A stretch of 45,538 nt of DNA, taken from NCBI GenBank assembly GCA_045124055.1, contig JBGVKZ010000013.1, positions 1 to 45,538 of the forward strand, given 5' to 3'. This DNA comes from CALZKI01 sp045124055 (GTDB lineage: Bacteria > Bacillota > Clostridia > Lachnospirales > Lachnospiraceae). The notes under the pieces are model-generated. The model was given only the letters and a program-made list of their open reading frames with translations, was not told the origin of the DNA and did not search any database. Shown here in pieces: positions 24,515-33,566 of the stretch (the first letter of the stretch is position 1; each line of letters begins with the position of its first letter). The translations under genes and the position numbers were made by a program.

Positions 24515-26551
24515 ATGAACAAAGGTAATTATTACATTACAACAGCGATTGCATATACATCAGGCAAACCTCATATTGGTAATACTTATGAAGCAATTTT
24601 GGCAGACAGTATTGCTCGTTATAAAAGATATGAAGGCTACAATGTGTTTTTTCAGACAGGTACAGATGAACACGGACAGAAAATTGAAATTAAAGCAAAA
24701 GAAAATGAAACTACTCCAAAACAGTTTGTTGATGGCGTAGCTGGTGAAATTAGAAATATTTGGGATTTGGTAGGAACAAGCTACGATAAATTTATTCGTA
24801 CAACGGATGATGCACACGAAAAACAAGTGCAGAAAATCTTCAAAAAAATGTACGATAAAGGCGACATTTACAAGGGAAGCTACGAAGGAATGTACTGTAC
24901 TCCATGTGAATCCTTCTGGACAGAGTCACAGCTTAATGACGGAAAATGTCCTGACTGTGGCAGAGAATGTCAGCCAGCAAAAGAAGAAGCATATTTCTTT
25001 AAAATGAGTAAATATGCAGATAAATTGATTGAACATATCAACACACACCCGGAATTCATTCAGCCGGTATCCAGAAAAAATGAGATGATGAACAACTTCT
25101 TGTTACCGGGACTTCAGGATTTATGTGTGTCCAGAAGTAGCTTCAAATGGGGCGTTCCGGTAGATTTTGATGATAGACATGTAATTTATGTATGGCTGGA
25201 TGCCCTGACAAACTATATTACTGGCATTGGCTACGATGTAGACGGTAACCACGGTGAGAAATTTAATGAATGTTGGCCTGCCGACCTTCACTTAATTGGA
25301 AAAGATATTATTCGTTTCCATACAATTTACTGGCCTATTTTCTTAATGGCTCTGGATTTACCACTTCCAAAACAAATATTTGGTCACCCATGGCTTTTGC
25401 AGGGCGGAGAAAAAATGAGTAAGTCAAAAGGCAACGTTATTTATGCGGACGATTTGGCGAATCTCTTTGGCGTTGATGCGGTAAGATATTTCGTACTTCA
25501 TGAAATGCCATTTGAAAACGACGGTATCATTACCTGGGAATTGATGGTAGAAAGAACCAATTCTGAATTGGCTAACGTGCTTGGAAACCTTGTAAATAGA
25601 ACTATTTCTATGAGCAACAAATACTATGGCGGCGTTGTGACAAAAACAGGCGTTACGGAAGAAGTGGACGAAGAATTAAAAGCAGTAGTAACAGGTACAA
25701 GAAAAAAAGTAGATGCCAAGATGAAAGAGCTTCGTGTAGCAGATGCTATTTCTGAAATTTTTGCTCTGTTCAAACGCTGTAACAAATACATTGATGAAAC
25801 AATGCCTTGGGCACTTGCAAAGGACGAAAGCAAACAAGATAGACTTTCCGAAGTTTTATATAATTTAACAGAATCAATTGTAATTGGTGCAAGCTTACTT
25901 AAGAGCTTTTTGCCTGATACAGCAGACAAGATTGCCACACAGATGAATACAAAGCTTCGTGCTTATGACGATGTAAAAACCTTTGGACTTTATGAAAGTG
26001 GCAATAAAGTAACCGACAAACCTGAAATTTTATTTGCTCGTTTAGACTTAAAAGAAGTGATGCCAAAAGTAGAAGAAATCCAGGCAAAACAAAAAGCAGA
26101 ATACGAAGCAGAACAGGCTAGAATTGCTAGAACAAAGGGTACTGCTACGGGTACAACTTCTACCACAACTGAAGCAAAAGAGGAGAAAAAAGAAGTGGAA
26201 GCAAAATTAGTTGGTGAACATAAAGCAGAAATTGAATATGCGGATTTTGATAAATGCGAATTCCGTGTTGGCGAAATCATAAAGTGCGAAGAAGTTCCAA
26301 AATCAAAGAAACTCCTTTGCTCACAGGTAAAAGTAGGCGATAAAACAGTTCAGATTTTATCAGGTATCAAAGCTCAATATTCAAAAGAAGAAATGGTTGG
26401 AAAAAAGGTAATGGTTCTTCTTAATTTAAAACCCGTTACTATGGCAGGACTTACTTCAGAAGGTATGATTTTATGTGCAGAAGATTCGGAAGGAAATTTA
26501 TCTCTTATGACACCGGAAAAAGATTTCCATGCCGGAAGTGAAATTTGCTAA
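24515..26551 (+). CDS. metG: Methionyl-tRNA synthetase
   Basis: MetG charges tRNA-Met. The 678-residue product has the class I HIGN signature (residues 20-23), a zinc-knuckle insertion CTPCESF...CPDCGREC (about 128-153) and GGEKMSKSKGN (about 300). An anticodon-binding helical domain follows. After a charged low-complexity linker (about 530-570, Thr/Glu/Lys rich) there is a C-terminal EMAPII/Trbp111-type tRNA-binding domain with FRVGEIIKCEEVPKSKKLL. The short 52-base upstream gap leaves no room for a T-box leader, so regulation by T-box is not indicated. The AAAGGGTAGG site precedes the ATG. It ends at a strong terminator. Confidence 0.96.
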   Translation: MNKGNYYITTAIAYTSGKPHIGNTYEAILADSIARYKRYEGYNVFFQTGTDEHGQKIEIKAKENETTPKQFVDGVAGEIRNIWDLVGTSYDKFIRTTDDAHEKQVQKIFKKMYDKGDIYKGSYEGMYCTPCESFWTESQLNDGKCPDCGRECQPAKEEAYFFKMSKYADKLIEHINTHPEFIQPVSRKNEMMNNFLLPGLQDLCVSRSSFKWGVPVDFDDRHVIYVWLDALTNYITGIGYDVDGNHGEKFNECWPADLHLIGKDIIRFHTIYWPIFLMALDLPLPKQIFGHPWLLQGGEKMSKSKGNVIYADDLANLFGVDAVRYFVLHEMPFENDGIITWELMVERTNSELANVLGNLVNRTISMSNKYYGGVVTKTGVTEEVDEELKAVVTGTRKKVDAKMKELRVADAISEIFALFKRCNKYIDETMPWALAKDESKQDRLSEVLYNLTESIVIGASLLKSFLPDTADKIATQMNTKLRAYDDVKTFGLYESGNKVTDKPEILFARLDLKEVMPKVEEIQAKQKAEYEAEQARIARTKGTATGTTSTTTEAKEEKKEVEAKLVGEHKAEIEYADFDKCEFRVGEIIKCEEVPKSKKLLCSQVKVGDKTVQILSGIKAQYSKEEMVGKKVMVLLNLKPVTMAGLTSEGMILCAEDSEGNLSLMTPEKDFHAGSEIC

Positions 26552-26589
26552 ATAAATCTTTTATTCAAGAGCGTAAAAGTGTATAATAG

Positions 26590-26622
26590 GCTCAGGACTT
26601 TTTGTCCTGAGCTTATTTTTTA
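26590..26622 (+). terminator. Terminator after metG
   Basis: GCTCAGGAC (26590-26598) pairs perfectly with GTCCTGAGC (26604-26612) around TTTTT, followed by TTATTTTTT. Confidence 0.9.
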
Positions 26623-26652
26623 GTGAGAATTTGAACTTATGGGGGTATTTCT

Positions 26653-27588
26653 ATGAAGAAAGAGGACTTTTATTTTGAATCCCGTGACGGAATATCCAAA
26701 ATCCATGCGATTTGTTGGAGCGATGAAACTAGGAGTCCTAAAGGGATTTTACAGATTATTCATGGAATGGCAGAGTACATCGATAGATACGATGATTTTG
26801 CAAGATTTATGGTAGAGAAAGGCTATATTGTAGTGGGTGATGACCATTTAGGCCACGGCGAAAGCGTTGGGGAAAACGGCACATATGGTTATTTTTGTAA
26901 AAAAGACCCTGCCACAGTACTGGTTCGTGACGAACATCGTTTAAAAAAAATTATGGAGGGCAAGTACCCGGGGGTACCTTATTACATTTTAGGACACAGT
27001 ATGGGTTCTTTTATTGCCAGAAATTATCTGTGCAAATATGGTAGTGGAATACAGGGTATGATTGTTATGGGTACCGGTAGTCAGAGCAAAGGACTATTAC
27101 GCGTTTCCAAAATGATAACAGCCATAAACGGATTTTTCTGTGGGGAGAAAAAGGTTGCAAAAATGATGAATGCAATGGTTTTTGGTAGTTACAATAGAGC
27201 CATTGAAAGCCCCAAGACCAATGTGGATTGGCTGACAAAAGACGAAGATATCGTAGAAAAATACATTTTAGATGAAAAATGTGGTTTCACATTTACGGTA
27301 AATGGTTTTAAGGGATTATTTGAATTGATATATCGTCTCCAGAATCCGAAAAATTTTGCTAATATTCCGACAGAGATACCGGTATTCTTTGTATCAGGTG
27401 AGGAAGACCCTGTGGGCGACTATGGCGAAGGTGTGATAGAAGCCAAAAATGCGTTGGTAAAGGCAGGACTTACGAACGTTTCTATGAAAATATACCCAAA
27501 AGACCGTCATGAAATTTTGAATGAAACGGATAGGGAAATCGTCTACGAAGATATTTGTGAGTGGCTGGATTCTCTTTTACAGGTGTAA
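26653..27588 (+). CDS. Alpha/beta hydrolase (monoacylglycerol-lipase-like)
   Basis: The 311-residue product belongs to the serine aminopeptidase/Hydrolase_4 group. It shows GILQIIHGMAEYIDRY (oxyanion region), the nucleophile elbow LGHSMGSFIAR (Ser near residue 117), a charge-relay Asp in VSGEEDPVGD and His in PKDRHEIL. It is cytoplasmic, with no signal peptide. Typical substrates are lysophospholipids or monoacylglycerols, but the actual one cannot be told. A GGGGGT-type site lies before the ATG. The next gene, an acetyltransferase, begins 3 bases after its stop, so the two form an operon with the YesL-like gene. Confidence 0.88.
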   Translation: MKKEDFYFESRDGISKIHAICWSDETRSPKGILQIIHGMAEYIDRYDDFARFMVEKGYIVVGDDHLGHGESVGENGTYGYFCKKDPATVLVRDEHRLKKIMEGKYPGVPYYILGHSMGSFIARNYLCKYGSGIQGMIVMGTGSQSKGLLRVSKMITAINGFFCGEKKVAKMMNAMVFGSYNRAIESPKTNVDWLTKDEDIVEKYILDEKCGFTFTVNGFKGLFELIYRLQNPKNFANIPTEIPVFFVSGEEDPVGDYGEGVIEAKNALVKAGLTNVSMKIYPKDRHEILNETDREIVYEDICEWLDSLLQV

Positions 27589-27591
27589 AGA

Positions 27592-28086
27592 ATGGAAAAT
27601 GAAGTGATAATCAGAAAAGCACAAATGTCTGATTGGGAAGAAACGATGACTATGACGTGGAGAACTTTTCTTAAGTTTGAAGCAAGGGAATATGGTGAAG
27701 AAGGGACGAAAAATTTCAGGAACTTTATCACTGACCCTTTACTTAGGAGGATGTTTTTACTAGGGACATATCATATGTATGTCGCCGTGTGTGGTGATAA
27801 AATCGTTGGAATGGTGACGCTTCGCGACAAGAATCATATTTCACTATTGTTTGTTGATGAAGCATATCACAGGCAAGGAATTGGACGCAGACTGATTGAT
27901 ATAATTGGGGCATTTTCAAAAGAGGAGTATGGGAAGAAAGAAATTACGGTAAACGCAGCACCCTATGGCTTGGAATTTTATAAGAGAATAGGTTTTTGCG
28001 TTACGTCTCCAAAAGAACGTCGAGACGGAATAATATATACTTCCATGAAGAAAGAAATAGGAGAAAGTGATGGGAAAATTATTTAA
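27592..28086 (+). CDS. GNAT-family N-acetyltransferase
   Basis: A 164-residue GNAT-fold enzyme that would transfer an acetyl group from acetyl-CoA to an unknown amine. The core motif LLFVDEAYHRQGIGRRLID (the R/Q-x-x-G-x-G/A acetyl-CoA loop) is at about residues 84-102. GMVTLRD lies upstream on the central strands and NAAPYGLEFYKRIGF forms the C-terminal motif. It resembles broadly annotated GNAT proteins rather than a named subfamily. It follows the hydrolase gene after 3 bases and overlaps the next gene by 17 bases. Confidence 0.88.
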   Translation: MENEVIIRKAQMSDWEETMTMTWRTFLKFEAREYGEEGTKNFRNFITDPLLRRMFLLGTYHMYVAVCGDKIVGMVTLRDKNHISLLFVDEAYHRQGIGRRLIDIIGAFSKEEYGKKEITVNAAPYGLEFYKRIGFCVTSPKERRDGIIYTSMKKEIGESDGKII

Positions 28087-28750
28087 CTTAGACTCGCCGA
28101 TTATGAGGGTATTAGGCACATTGGCGGATATGTGTGTGCTGAACCTTATTACTTTAATCGGATGCTTACCAATTATTACAGCAGGTGCATCTATTACCGC
28201 GATGCATTATGTACTATTAAAAACCGTGAGAAATCAAGAAGGATACATTTTAAAAGATTTCTGGAAATCCTTTAAAGAGAATTTTAGACAGGCAACTTGC
28301 ATCTGGATTATTCTATTGGTTTTTGTAGCATTTTTCCTGGTAGACTGTTACCTTTTTAAAGGGGTAGTGGAGACGATTTCTATGCCACTTTTGGCAATAG
28401 CAGGTGCCTTCGCGTTATTTTTATATATGATATATTTATATGCTTTTCCGTTGTTGTCGCATTTTCACAATACGGTTTTAGGTACGATAAAAAATGCATT
28501 TTTTGTAGGAATTATGACATTCCCAAAAACAATCGTTATGATGGTGGTAACGGTACTTCCGATTGTATTACTGGTGCAATATACACAGATTTTGCCACTG
28601 GTTGCTATGTATGGATTTACAGCACCTGGATATTTATCAGCCTGGTTATATTCCGGTACGTTCAAAAAGCTTGAGCCAAAGGCGATTGAGTGTGCCGAAG
28701 AAAAAGAAGAATCAGAAAAAATGGGAAACAATCAAGATAGTGTTGAATAA
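28070..28750 (+). CDS. YesL/DUF624 family membrane protein
   Basis: The 226-residue protein has about five to six membrane spans, with the opening LDSPIMRVLGTLADMCVLNL and a GCLPIITAGASITAMHYV stretch. These are typical of the YesL (DUF624) family, often found with carbohydrate ABC transporters in Firmicutes. The C-terminal tail is charged (EEKEESEKM). The start at 28070 has GGAG 6 bases upstream and overlaps the acetyltransferase end; a GTG at 28067 is an alternative. YesL function is not known. No sugar transporter genes lie directly beside it here, though an msmX-like ATPase is 1.8 kb downstream. Confidence 0.82.
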   Translation: MGKLFNLDSPIMRVLGTLADMCVLNLITLIGCLPIITAGASITAMHYVLLKTVRNQEGYILKDFWKSFKENFRQATCIWIILLVFVAFFLVDCYLFKGVVETISMPLLAIAGAFALFLYMIYLYAFPLLSHFHNTVLGTIKNAFFVGIMTFPKTIVMMVVTVLPIVLLVQYTQILPLVAMYGFTAPGYLSAWLYSGTFKKLEPKAIECAEEKEESEKMGNNQDSVE

Positions 28751-28795
28751 AATATAAAAAATAGGTCACAAGTACTACAAAATCATCTGAAAAGA

Positions 28796-28825
28796 TTGAC
28801 GAAATATGTTAAAAGGGTGTATGAT
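28796..28825 (+). promoter_or_regulatory. Promoter for the GGDEF gene
   Basis: TTGACG (28796-28801) and TATGAT (28820-28825) are spaced by 18 bases. The start point falls near 28832, 30 bases before the ATG. The longer ORF that opens at 28796 therefore lies in the promoter. Confidence 0.65.
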
Positions 28826-28861
28826 ACACATGTATCTAAAATTATGAAGAGGAGGCATATG

Positions 28862-30355
28862 ATGAAGTCTTATAGAGTGATGCAATGGCTGATTCCAACT
28901 ACATTATTAGTAGCATTTATTGTCGTCATGTTCCTACTCTTTTCGGCGAAGGTCGAGCAGAAGGGTCAGGGCATTGTGGAAGAAAACATTGTAATGAACA
29001 GTGAAGAATATGCTCTCAGAATTAGTACAGAGCTCGCTGAGGTAGAAAGTTCTGTAAAATATGCGGTGTCCATGCTTGAACAATACGGTACAATTCATAA
29101 TATGAAAAAAAATCTTATGGATGTTTTGTGTGAGAGTGCACCGGCATATATGGCTGTCGTTGTAAATGGGGAAGGCTCAGGTATTAATAACTCAGGAACT
29201 TTAGTTGATTTGGGTGGATTCCCTTATTTCTATCACGCGAAAAATGGAGACCACTGGTTTTATACCGAGGAAGATGGAATATCGGGTAAAGCAGCATTAG
29301 TTTATACTGCAGCTACTGATGACGATACATACGTTTTAGCATTTTACAATGTGAAAGACATACTAAAACATATTAAAACAGAAAGATATAGTAGTGAAGC
29401 ATTTTATGCACTGGTAGATGACGGTTATGAAATCTTGATTGCACAGGGCGAAAGCGAAGCGTATCTTAGTGAAGATAATATGAGAACTGTTATTGAACGT
29501 AATTCGGACAATAAGCAGGCAATCAAGGCGATGAACATTGACTTTAAGAATAAGCAAGATGGTTCGCAGGTAGTAACAGTTGACGGGGATACAAGAAGCC
29601 TTTGTTATGCACCGGTTGGTATTGGTGGTTTCTACTTCATTATTGGTGTGAATAATGATTTTGTAGTTGCTGAGGGCGGAAGCTATTATAAAGAAGCGAC
29701 CAGTATGCTTTTTGCTATGATTATTGCGATTGGAGCTTTCTTCTTCTTAGTAATCATTATTAACTTAATTACCAAGATTGTTGATAAAAAGCAAAAGAGT
29801 GAATTGCAGATAAAAGCAGACACAGATATGCTTACAGACTTAACGAATAAAGCCGCAACAGAAAGAATGATTTATGAATATATCCACGAAAATCCTCGCG
29901 GAATCGGTGTATTATTCATTATCGACGTAGATAACTTTAAGAAAATCAATGATACAATGGGTCACGCTTTTGGTGATGAAGTATTAAAAGAGTTAGGACA
30001 CCAGCTACGTGGTATGTTTAGAGCCTTGGACGTGGTAGGACGTTTCGGTGGTGATGAATTCTTAGTATTTATGAAAGATGTAAAAGACCCTAATGTCATT
30101 AAGCGTGATGCGGACAGATTGAAAGATTTCTTCCATAACTTTAAGGCAGGGGAATATGTAAAATATTCCGTAGGTGCCAGTATCGGTGCTGCTGTTTATT
30201 CAGAAGATGGCAAGGACTTTGAAACGTTGTTTAAGATGGCAGATAAGGCGTTATATGTAGTTAAGAGACATGGTAAAAACAATTTAGCCTTCTACTCAGA
30301 TGTAAAAGAGGAAGCAGAATCGCAGCTCATCGATTATCATGGCAGAGAAGAATAA
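28862..30355 (+). CDS. Diguanylate cyclase with extracellular sensor domain
   Basis: The 497-residue product has an N-terminal span (about residues 8-31), an extracellular Cache-like sensor (about 32-275), a second span (about 280-305) and a cytoplasmic GGDEF domain. The domain carries ADTDMLTDLTNKAATE, IIDVDNFKKINDTMGHAFGD and an intact GRFGGDEFLVF active site. An RALD inhibitory-site motif (RxxD) lies five residues before GGDEF, so product feedback by c-di-GMP is expected. It should make c-di-GMP in response to an external ligand. The ATG at 28862 has GGAGG at 6 bases. An HD-GYP phosphodiesterase, the opposite activity, lies 1.5 kb downstream. Confidence 0.92.
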   Translation: MKSYRVMQWLIPTTLLVAFIVVMFLLFSAKVEQKGQGIVEENIVMNSEEYALRISTELAEVESSVKYAVSMLEQYGTIHNMKKNLMDVLCESAPAYMAVVVNGEGSGINNSGTLVDLGGFPYFYHAKNGDHWFYTEEDGISGKAALVYTAATDDDTYVLAFYNVKDILKHIKTERYSSEAFYALVDDGYEILIAQGESEAYLSEDNMRTVIERNSDNKQAIKAMNIDFKNKQDGSQVVTVDGDTRSLCYAPVGIGGFYFIIGVNNDFVVAEGGSYYKEATSMLFAMIIAIGAFFFLVIIINLITKIVDKKQKSELQIKADTDMLTDLTNKAATERMIYEYIHENPRGIGVLFIIDVDNFKKINDTMGHAFGDEVLKELGHQLRGMFRALDVVGRFGGDEFLVFMKDVKDPNVIKRDADRLKDFFHNFKAGEYVKYSVGASIGAAVYSEDGKDFETLFKMADKALYVVKRHGKNNLAFYSDVKEEAESQLIDYHGREE

Positions 30356-30380
30356 AAAGGAATAATATAGCAAATATAGA

Positions 30381-30472
30381 AAGAATAATCGTGCGACGGT
30401 TTGAACCGTCAACTTGTACAAGAAATGAAAAAAAATTCGGCAAGTTGTCAATGCACGATTATTCTTTTTTGT
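30381..30472 (+). terminator. Large branched terminator/RNA structure after the GGDEF gene
   Basis: An outer stem AAGAATAATCGTGC (30381-30394) pairs perfectly with GCACGATTATTCTT (30453-30466), followed by T residues. Inside it lie a GACGGTT/AACCGTC hairpin (30395-30410) and a CAACTTG/CAAGTTG stem (30410-30416 with 30441-30447) enclosing an A-rich loop. The result is a three-way junction of about 86 bases, larger than a simple terminator. Confidence 0.7.
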
Positions 30473-30551
30473 TGTAAAATAATTTCTAGAGTGATTCAGA
30501 GAATTCAAACATTTTTCTGAATTCCAACTATATAATTTGGAGGAATTAATA

Positions 30552-31661
30552 ATGGCAAGTTTATCATTAAAGAATATCTATAAAAGATATCCTAACGGCT
30601 TTGAAGCAGTAAAAGACTTCAATCTTGAAATCGCAGACCAGGAATTTATTATCTTCGTAGGTCCTTCTGGTTGTGGTAAATCTACAACACTTCGTATGAT
30701 TGCAGGTTTGGAAGATATCACATCTGGTGAATTATGGATTGGTGATAGATTAGTAAATGACGTTGAACCTAAAGACAGAGATATCGCGATGGTTTTCCAG
30801 AACTACGCTTTGTATCCACATATGACAGTATATGATAATATGGCTTTTGGTCTTAAATTAAGAAAAGTACCAAAGGATCAGATTGATAAAATGGTTAAAG
30901 AAGCAGCTAAAATCCTTGACTTAACAGCTTTACTTGACCGTAAACCAAAGGCTCTTTCAGGTGGTCAGAGACAGCGTGTTGCTATGGGTCGTGCTATCGT
31001 TCGTAATCCTAAAGTATTCCTTATGGACGAACCTTTATCAAACCTTGATGCAAAACTTCGTGTTCAGATGCGTATTGAAATCGCTAAATTACACCAGAGA
31101 CTTGGTACAACTATCATCTACGTAACACATGACCAGACAGAAGCTATGACACTTGGTACAAGAATCGTAGTTATGAAAGATGGTGTTATTCAGCAGGTTG
31201 ATACACCTCAGAACTTATATGAAAAACCAGCTAACTTATTCGTAGCAGGATTTATGGGTTCACCACAGATGAACTTCCTTGATGCAGTAGTAGAAGTAAA
31301 CGGCGAAGAAGCTAACCTTCTTGTAGCTGGTACATCTATTCCACTTCCACCAGCAAAAGCTAAAAAAGTTATCGATGGTGGTTATGCAGGAAAAACTGTT
31401 ACATTTGGTATCCGTCCAGAAGACGTATATGATTCAGAAATGTTCATCGAAACAGCAAAAACTTCATTCGAATCTACAATTAAAGTATACGAATTACTTG
31501 GTGCAGAAGTTTACTTATACTTCGATTTGGCTGAGTTCCCAATTACAGCTAGAGTTGATTCTCGTACAACAGCTAGACCTGGTGATACAGTTAAATTCGC
31601 ATTTGATGTTGAAAAGATTCATATCTTTGATAAAGAAACAGAACAGACTATTACAAATTAG
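30552..31661 (+). CDS. Sugar ABC transporter ATP-binding protein (MsmX/UgpC type)
   Basis: The 369-residue ATPase has Walker A GPSGCGKST, the Q-loop VFQNYALYPHMTVYDNM, the signature LSGGQRQRVAMGR, Walker B VFLMDEPLSNLDAKLR and the H-loop THDQTEAM. A C-terminal OB-like regulatory region from about residue 240 ends in FDVEKIHIFDKET. This matches MsmX/UgpC/MalK ATPases, which in Firmicutes often serve many sugar importers from one stand-alone gene. No permease or binding-protein genes adjoin it, which supports a shared role. Codon use looks strongly biased, as in highly expressed genes. The start at 30552 follows TTGGAGG; the five-residue-longer frame has none. Confidence 0.93.
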   Translation: MASLSLKNIYKRYPNGFEAVKDFNLEIADQEFIIFVGPSGCGKSTTLRMIAGLEDITSGELWIGDRLVNDVEPKDRDIAMVFQNYALYPHMTVYDNMAFGLKLRKVPKDQIDKMVKEAAKILDLTALLDRKPKALSGGQRQRVAMGRAIVRNPKVFLMDEPLSNLDAKLRVQMRIEIAKLHQRLGTTIIYVTHDQTEAMTLGTRIVVMKDGVIQQVDTPQNLYEKPANLFVAGFMGSPQMNFLDAVVEVNGEEANLLVAGTSIPLPPAKAKKVIDGGYAGKTVTFGIRPEDVYDSEMFIETAKTSFESTIKVYELLGAEVYLYFDLAEFPITARVDSRTTARPGDTVKFAFDVEKIHIFDKETEQTITN

Positions 31662-31680
31662 TTTGTCACACAACCTCTAT

Positions 31681-31711
31681 GGGAGGCCGCGAAAGTGGCT
31701 TCCCCTTTTTT
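31681..31711 (+). terminator. Terminator after the ABC ATPase gene
   Basis: GGGAGGCCGC pairs with GTGGCTTCCC (with G-U pairs) around a GAAA tetraloop, followed by TTTTTT. A second small GCACTT-AAA-AAGTGC hairpin lies at 31714-31728. Confidence 0.85.
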
Positions 31712-31831
31712 ATGCACTTAAAAAGTGCGAGAAATTAAACTTTTCTTAATAATTTTTTAATATGAAAGAATATATCGAAAACAAAAAAAGTATGATACAA
31801 TGAGGGCTATGAGGGGAATGGAGGAAAAAAG

Positions 31832-33532
31832 ATGACAATAAATATTTATGCAATCGCCTTTTTTATTTCGCTAATTATGGTTGTTATCTTGGCAATCATA
31901 GGTCGTCGAATGAATATTACACACTTTTTGCTACTGTTTGTAGCAATTATGATAAGCCATTTGGGAGATTATACGATTTCTATATCTAGTTCGCTTGATA
32001 TGGCAGTTATGGGACATAGAATGGTGTACTTGGGGGGTATATTTACTCCGATATTGATGCTTTTTAGTATTATGAAGCTTTCTAAGATGAAGATACCGAA
32101 AATATTATGGATGGGATTATTAGTACTTGCCGGTTTTGTATTATATTTTACCTTTACCATAGAAAGCAGTACCGCCTACTACAATAAAATTTGGCTAGAA
32201 CATAACAAGGGTATGACTGTTTTGATGAAAGATAGAGGGCCTATGCACAACTTGTATATGCTTTTACTCTTTGGTTGTATCGCCATAATGTTTGGAGTAA
32301 GTATTTACAGTATCTTTAAAAAGAAGAATGTATCTCATAGGACAATCACGTTTTTGCTTCTTACGGTACTGGTGACAATCGGTAGTTATTTGGGCGAGCG
32401 AATCACAGGAACCAGTTTGAAACTGGTGGCATTTGCCTATGTAATTGATGAAATTATTTTCCTGTTTCTAATCAATAAGATTGGAAAATATGAAGTGACA
32501 GAAAGCATTGCGGCTTCCATTAGCGAAAATTCTAAATATGGATATATTGTCTTTAATCGAAAGGGAGAATACATAGGTTCAAATGATGCAGCGAAAATGT
32601 ATTTTCCAGCGTTACAAGAGCAGAGAATCGATACTATGTTAGACCCCCAAAAAGCTCCTGTTTTGTATGAAAAATTTGGTAGAAGAATGGGCGGCTTAAA
32701 GGATGTAGTATATGAAGGGTTAGTGGAAAAAGACGAGAGATTTTTAAAATGTTCTTTAAAAACCATTCATCGCGGAAAAAGAAAAATTGTCGATGGTTAT
32801 GTGGTTGAAATTATTGATGATACACAGCAACAGACTTATATGCGACTACTGGATAACTATAATGCTGACTTGGAAAAGGAAGTGCAGACAAAGGCAGAGC
32901 ATATTGGTATCATTCAGGAAAAGATTGTGCTAGGGCTGGCGGACATTATTGAAAATAGAGACAATAATACCGGCGGTCATGTAAAGCGTACCAGTGAAGT
33001 AGTCCGTATTTTTATTGACGAGCTGAAAAAACGTGAGAAAGAATATGGATTCTCTGGCGAGTTTTTGAATTATGTTGTAAAGGCAGCACCTATGCATGAT
33101 TTAGGGAAAATTGCTGTTGATGATAGAATTCTTCGTAAACCGGGAAGATTTACACCGGAAGAATATGAGGAAATGAAAAAACATTCTGAAAAAGGTTCGG
33201 AAATTGTAAGTCAGATTTTAGTGGGCGTGGAAGACGAGGACTTTGTAAAGGTTGCTAAAAACGTGGCTCACTACCACCACGAAAAATGGGACGGAACCGG
33301 ATATCCAGAAAAAATTTCCGGTATTAATATTCCACCAGAAGCAAGGATTATGGCACTTGCGGATGTGTTTGATGCACTAGTTAGTAAAAGGTGTTATAAG
33401 GAAAAAATGGATTATGATAATGCCTTTAGAATCATTGAAGAATCTCTTGGCAGCCATTTTGACCCGGAACTTGGCAGAATGTTTATACATTGTAGAGCAC
33501 AACTTGAGGCATATTATAATTCTGTGGAATAA
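31832..33532 (+). CDS. HD-GYP phosphodiesterase with membrane sensor
   Basis: The 566-residue protein has an N-terminal region of about seven membrane spans (to about residue 215) of the histidine-kinase 7TM type. A PAS-like section (about 225-340) and a short coiled coil (about 350-370) follow. A C-terminal HD-GYP domain carries GGHVKRTSEVV, MHDLGKIAVDD and the diagnostic HHEKWDGTGYPEKI, with DVFDALVSKR. HD-GYP enzymes hydrolyse c-di-GMP. No kinase or receiver domain is present, so it senses and acts in one chain. A GGAGG site precedes the ATG. It is followed 34 bases later by a PucR regulator, with which it may be co-transcribed. Confidence 0.9.
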   Translation: MTINIYAIAFFISLIMVVILAIIGRRMNITHFLLLFVAIMISHLGDYTISISSSLDMAVMGHRMVYLGGIFTPILMLFSIMKLSKMKIPKILWMGLLVLAGFVLYFTFTIESSTAYYNKIWLEHNKGMTVLMKDRGPMHNLYMLLLFGCIAIMFGVSIYSIFKKKNVSHRTITFLLLTVLVTIGSYLGERITGTSLKLVAFAYVIDEIIFLFLINKIGKYEVTESIAASISENSKYGYIVFNRKGEYIGSNDAAKMYFPALQEQRIDTMLDPQKAPVLYEKFGRRMGGLKDVVYEGLVEKDERFLKCSLKTIHRGKRKIVDGYVVEIIDDTQQQTYMRLLDNYNADLEKEVQTKAEHIGIIQEKIVLGLADIIENRDNNTGGHVKRTSEVVRIFIDELKKREKEYGFSGEFLNYVVKAAPMHDLGKIAVDDRILRKPGRFTPEEYEEMKKHSEKGSEIVSQILVGVEDEDFVKVAKNVAHYHHEKWDGTGYPEKISGINIPPEARIMALADVFDALVSKRCYKEKMDYDNAFRIIEESLGSHFDPELGRMFIHCRAQLEAYYNSVE

Positions 33533-33566
33533 ATTTTTATGAAAAATATGGGAAGGACGTACATAT

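Noticed and set aside
26582..26587. TATAAT as a promoter for the alpha/beta hydrolase gene
   Set aside because: It lies right before the metG terminator and has no matching -35; a transcript from it would run into the hairpin at once.
30381..30466. c-di-GMP riboswitch beside the GGDEF gene
   Set aside because: The conserved sequence elements of known c-di-GMP riboswitches are not present, although the paired structure is noteworthy.
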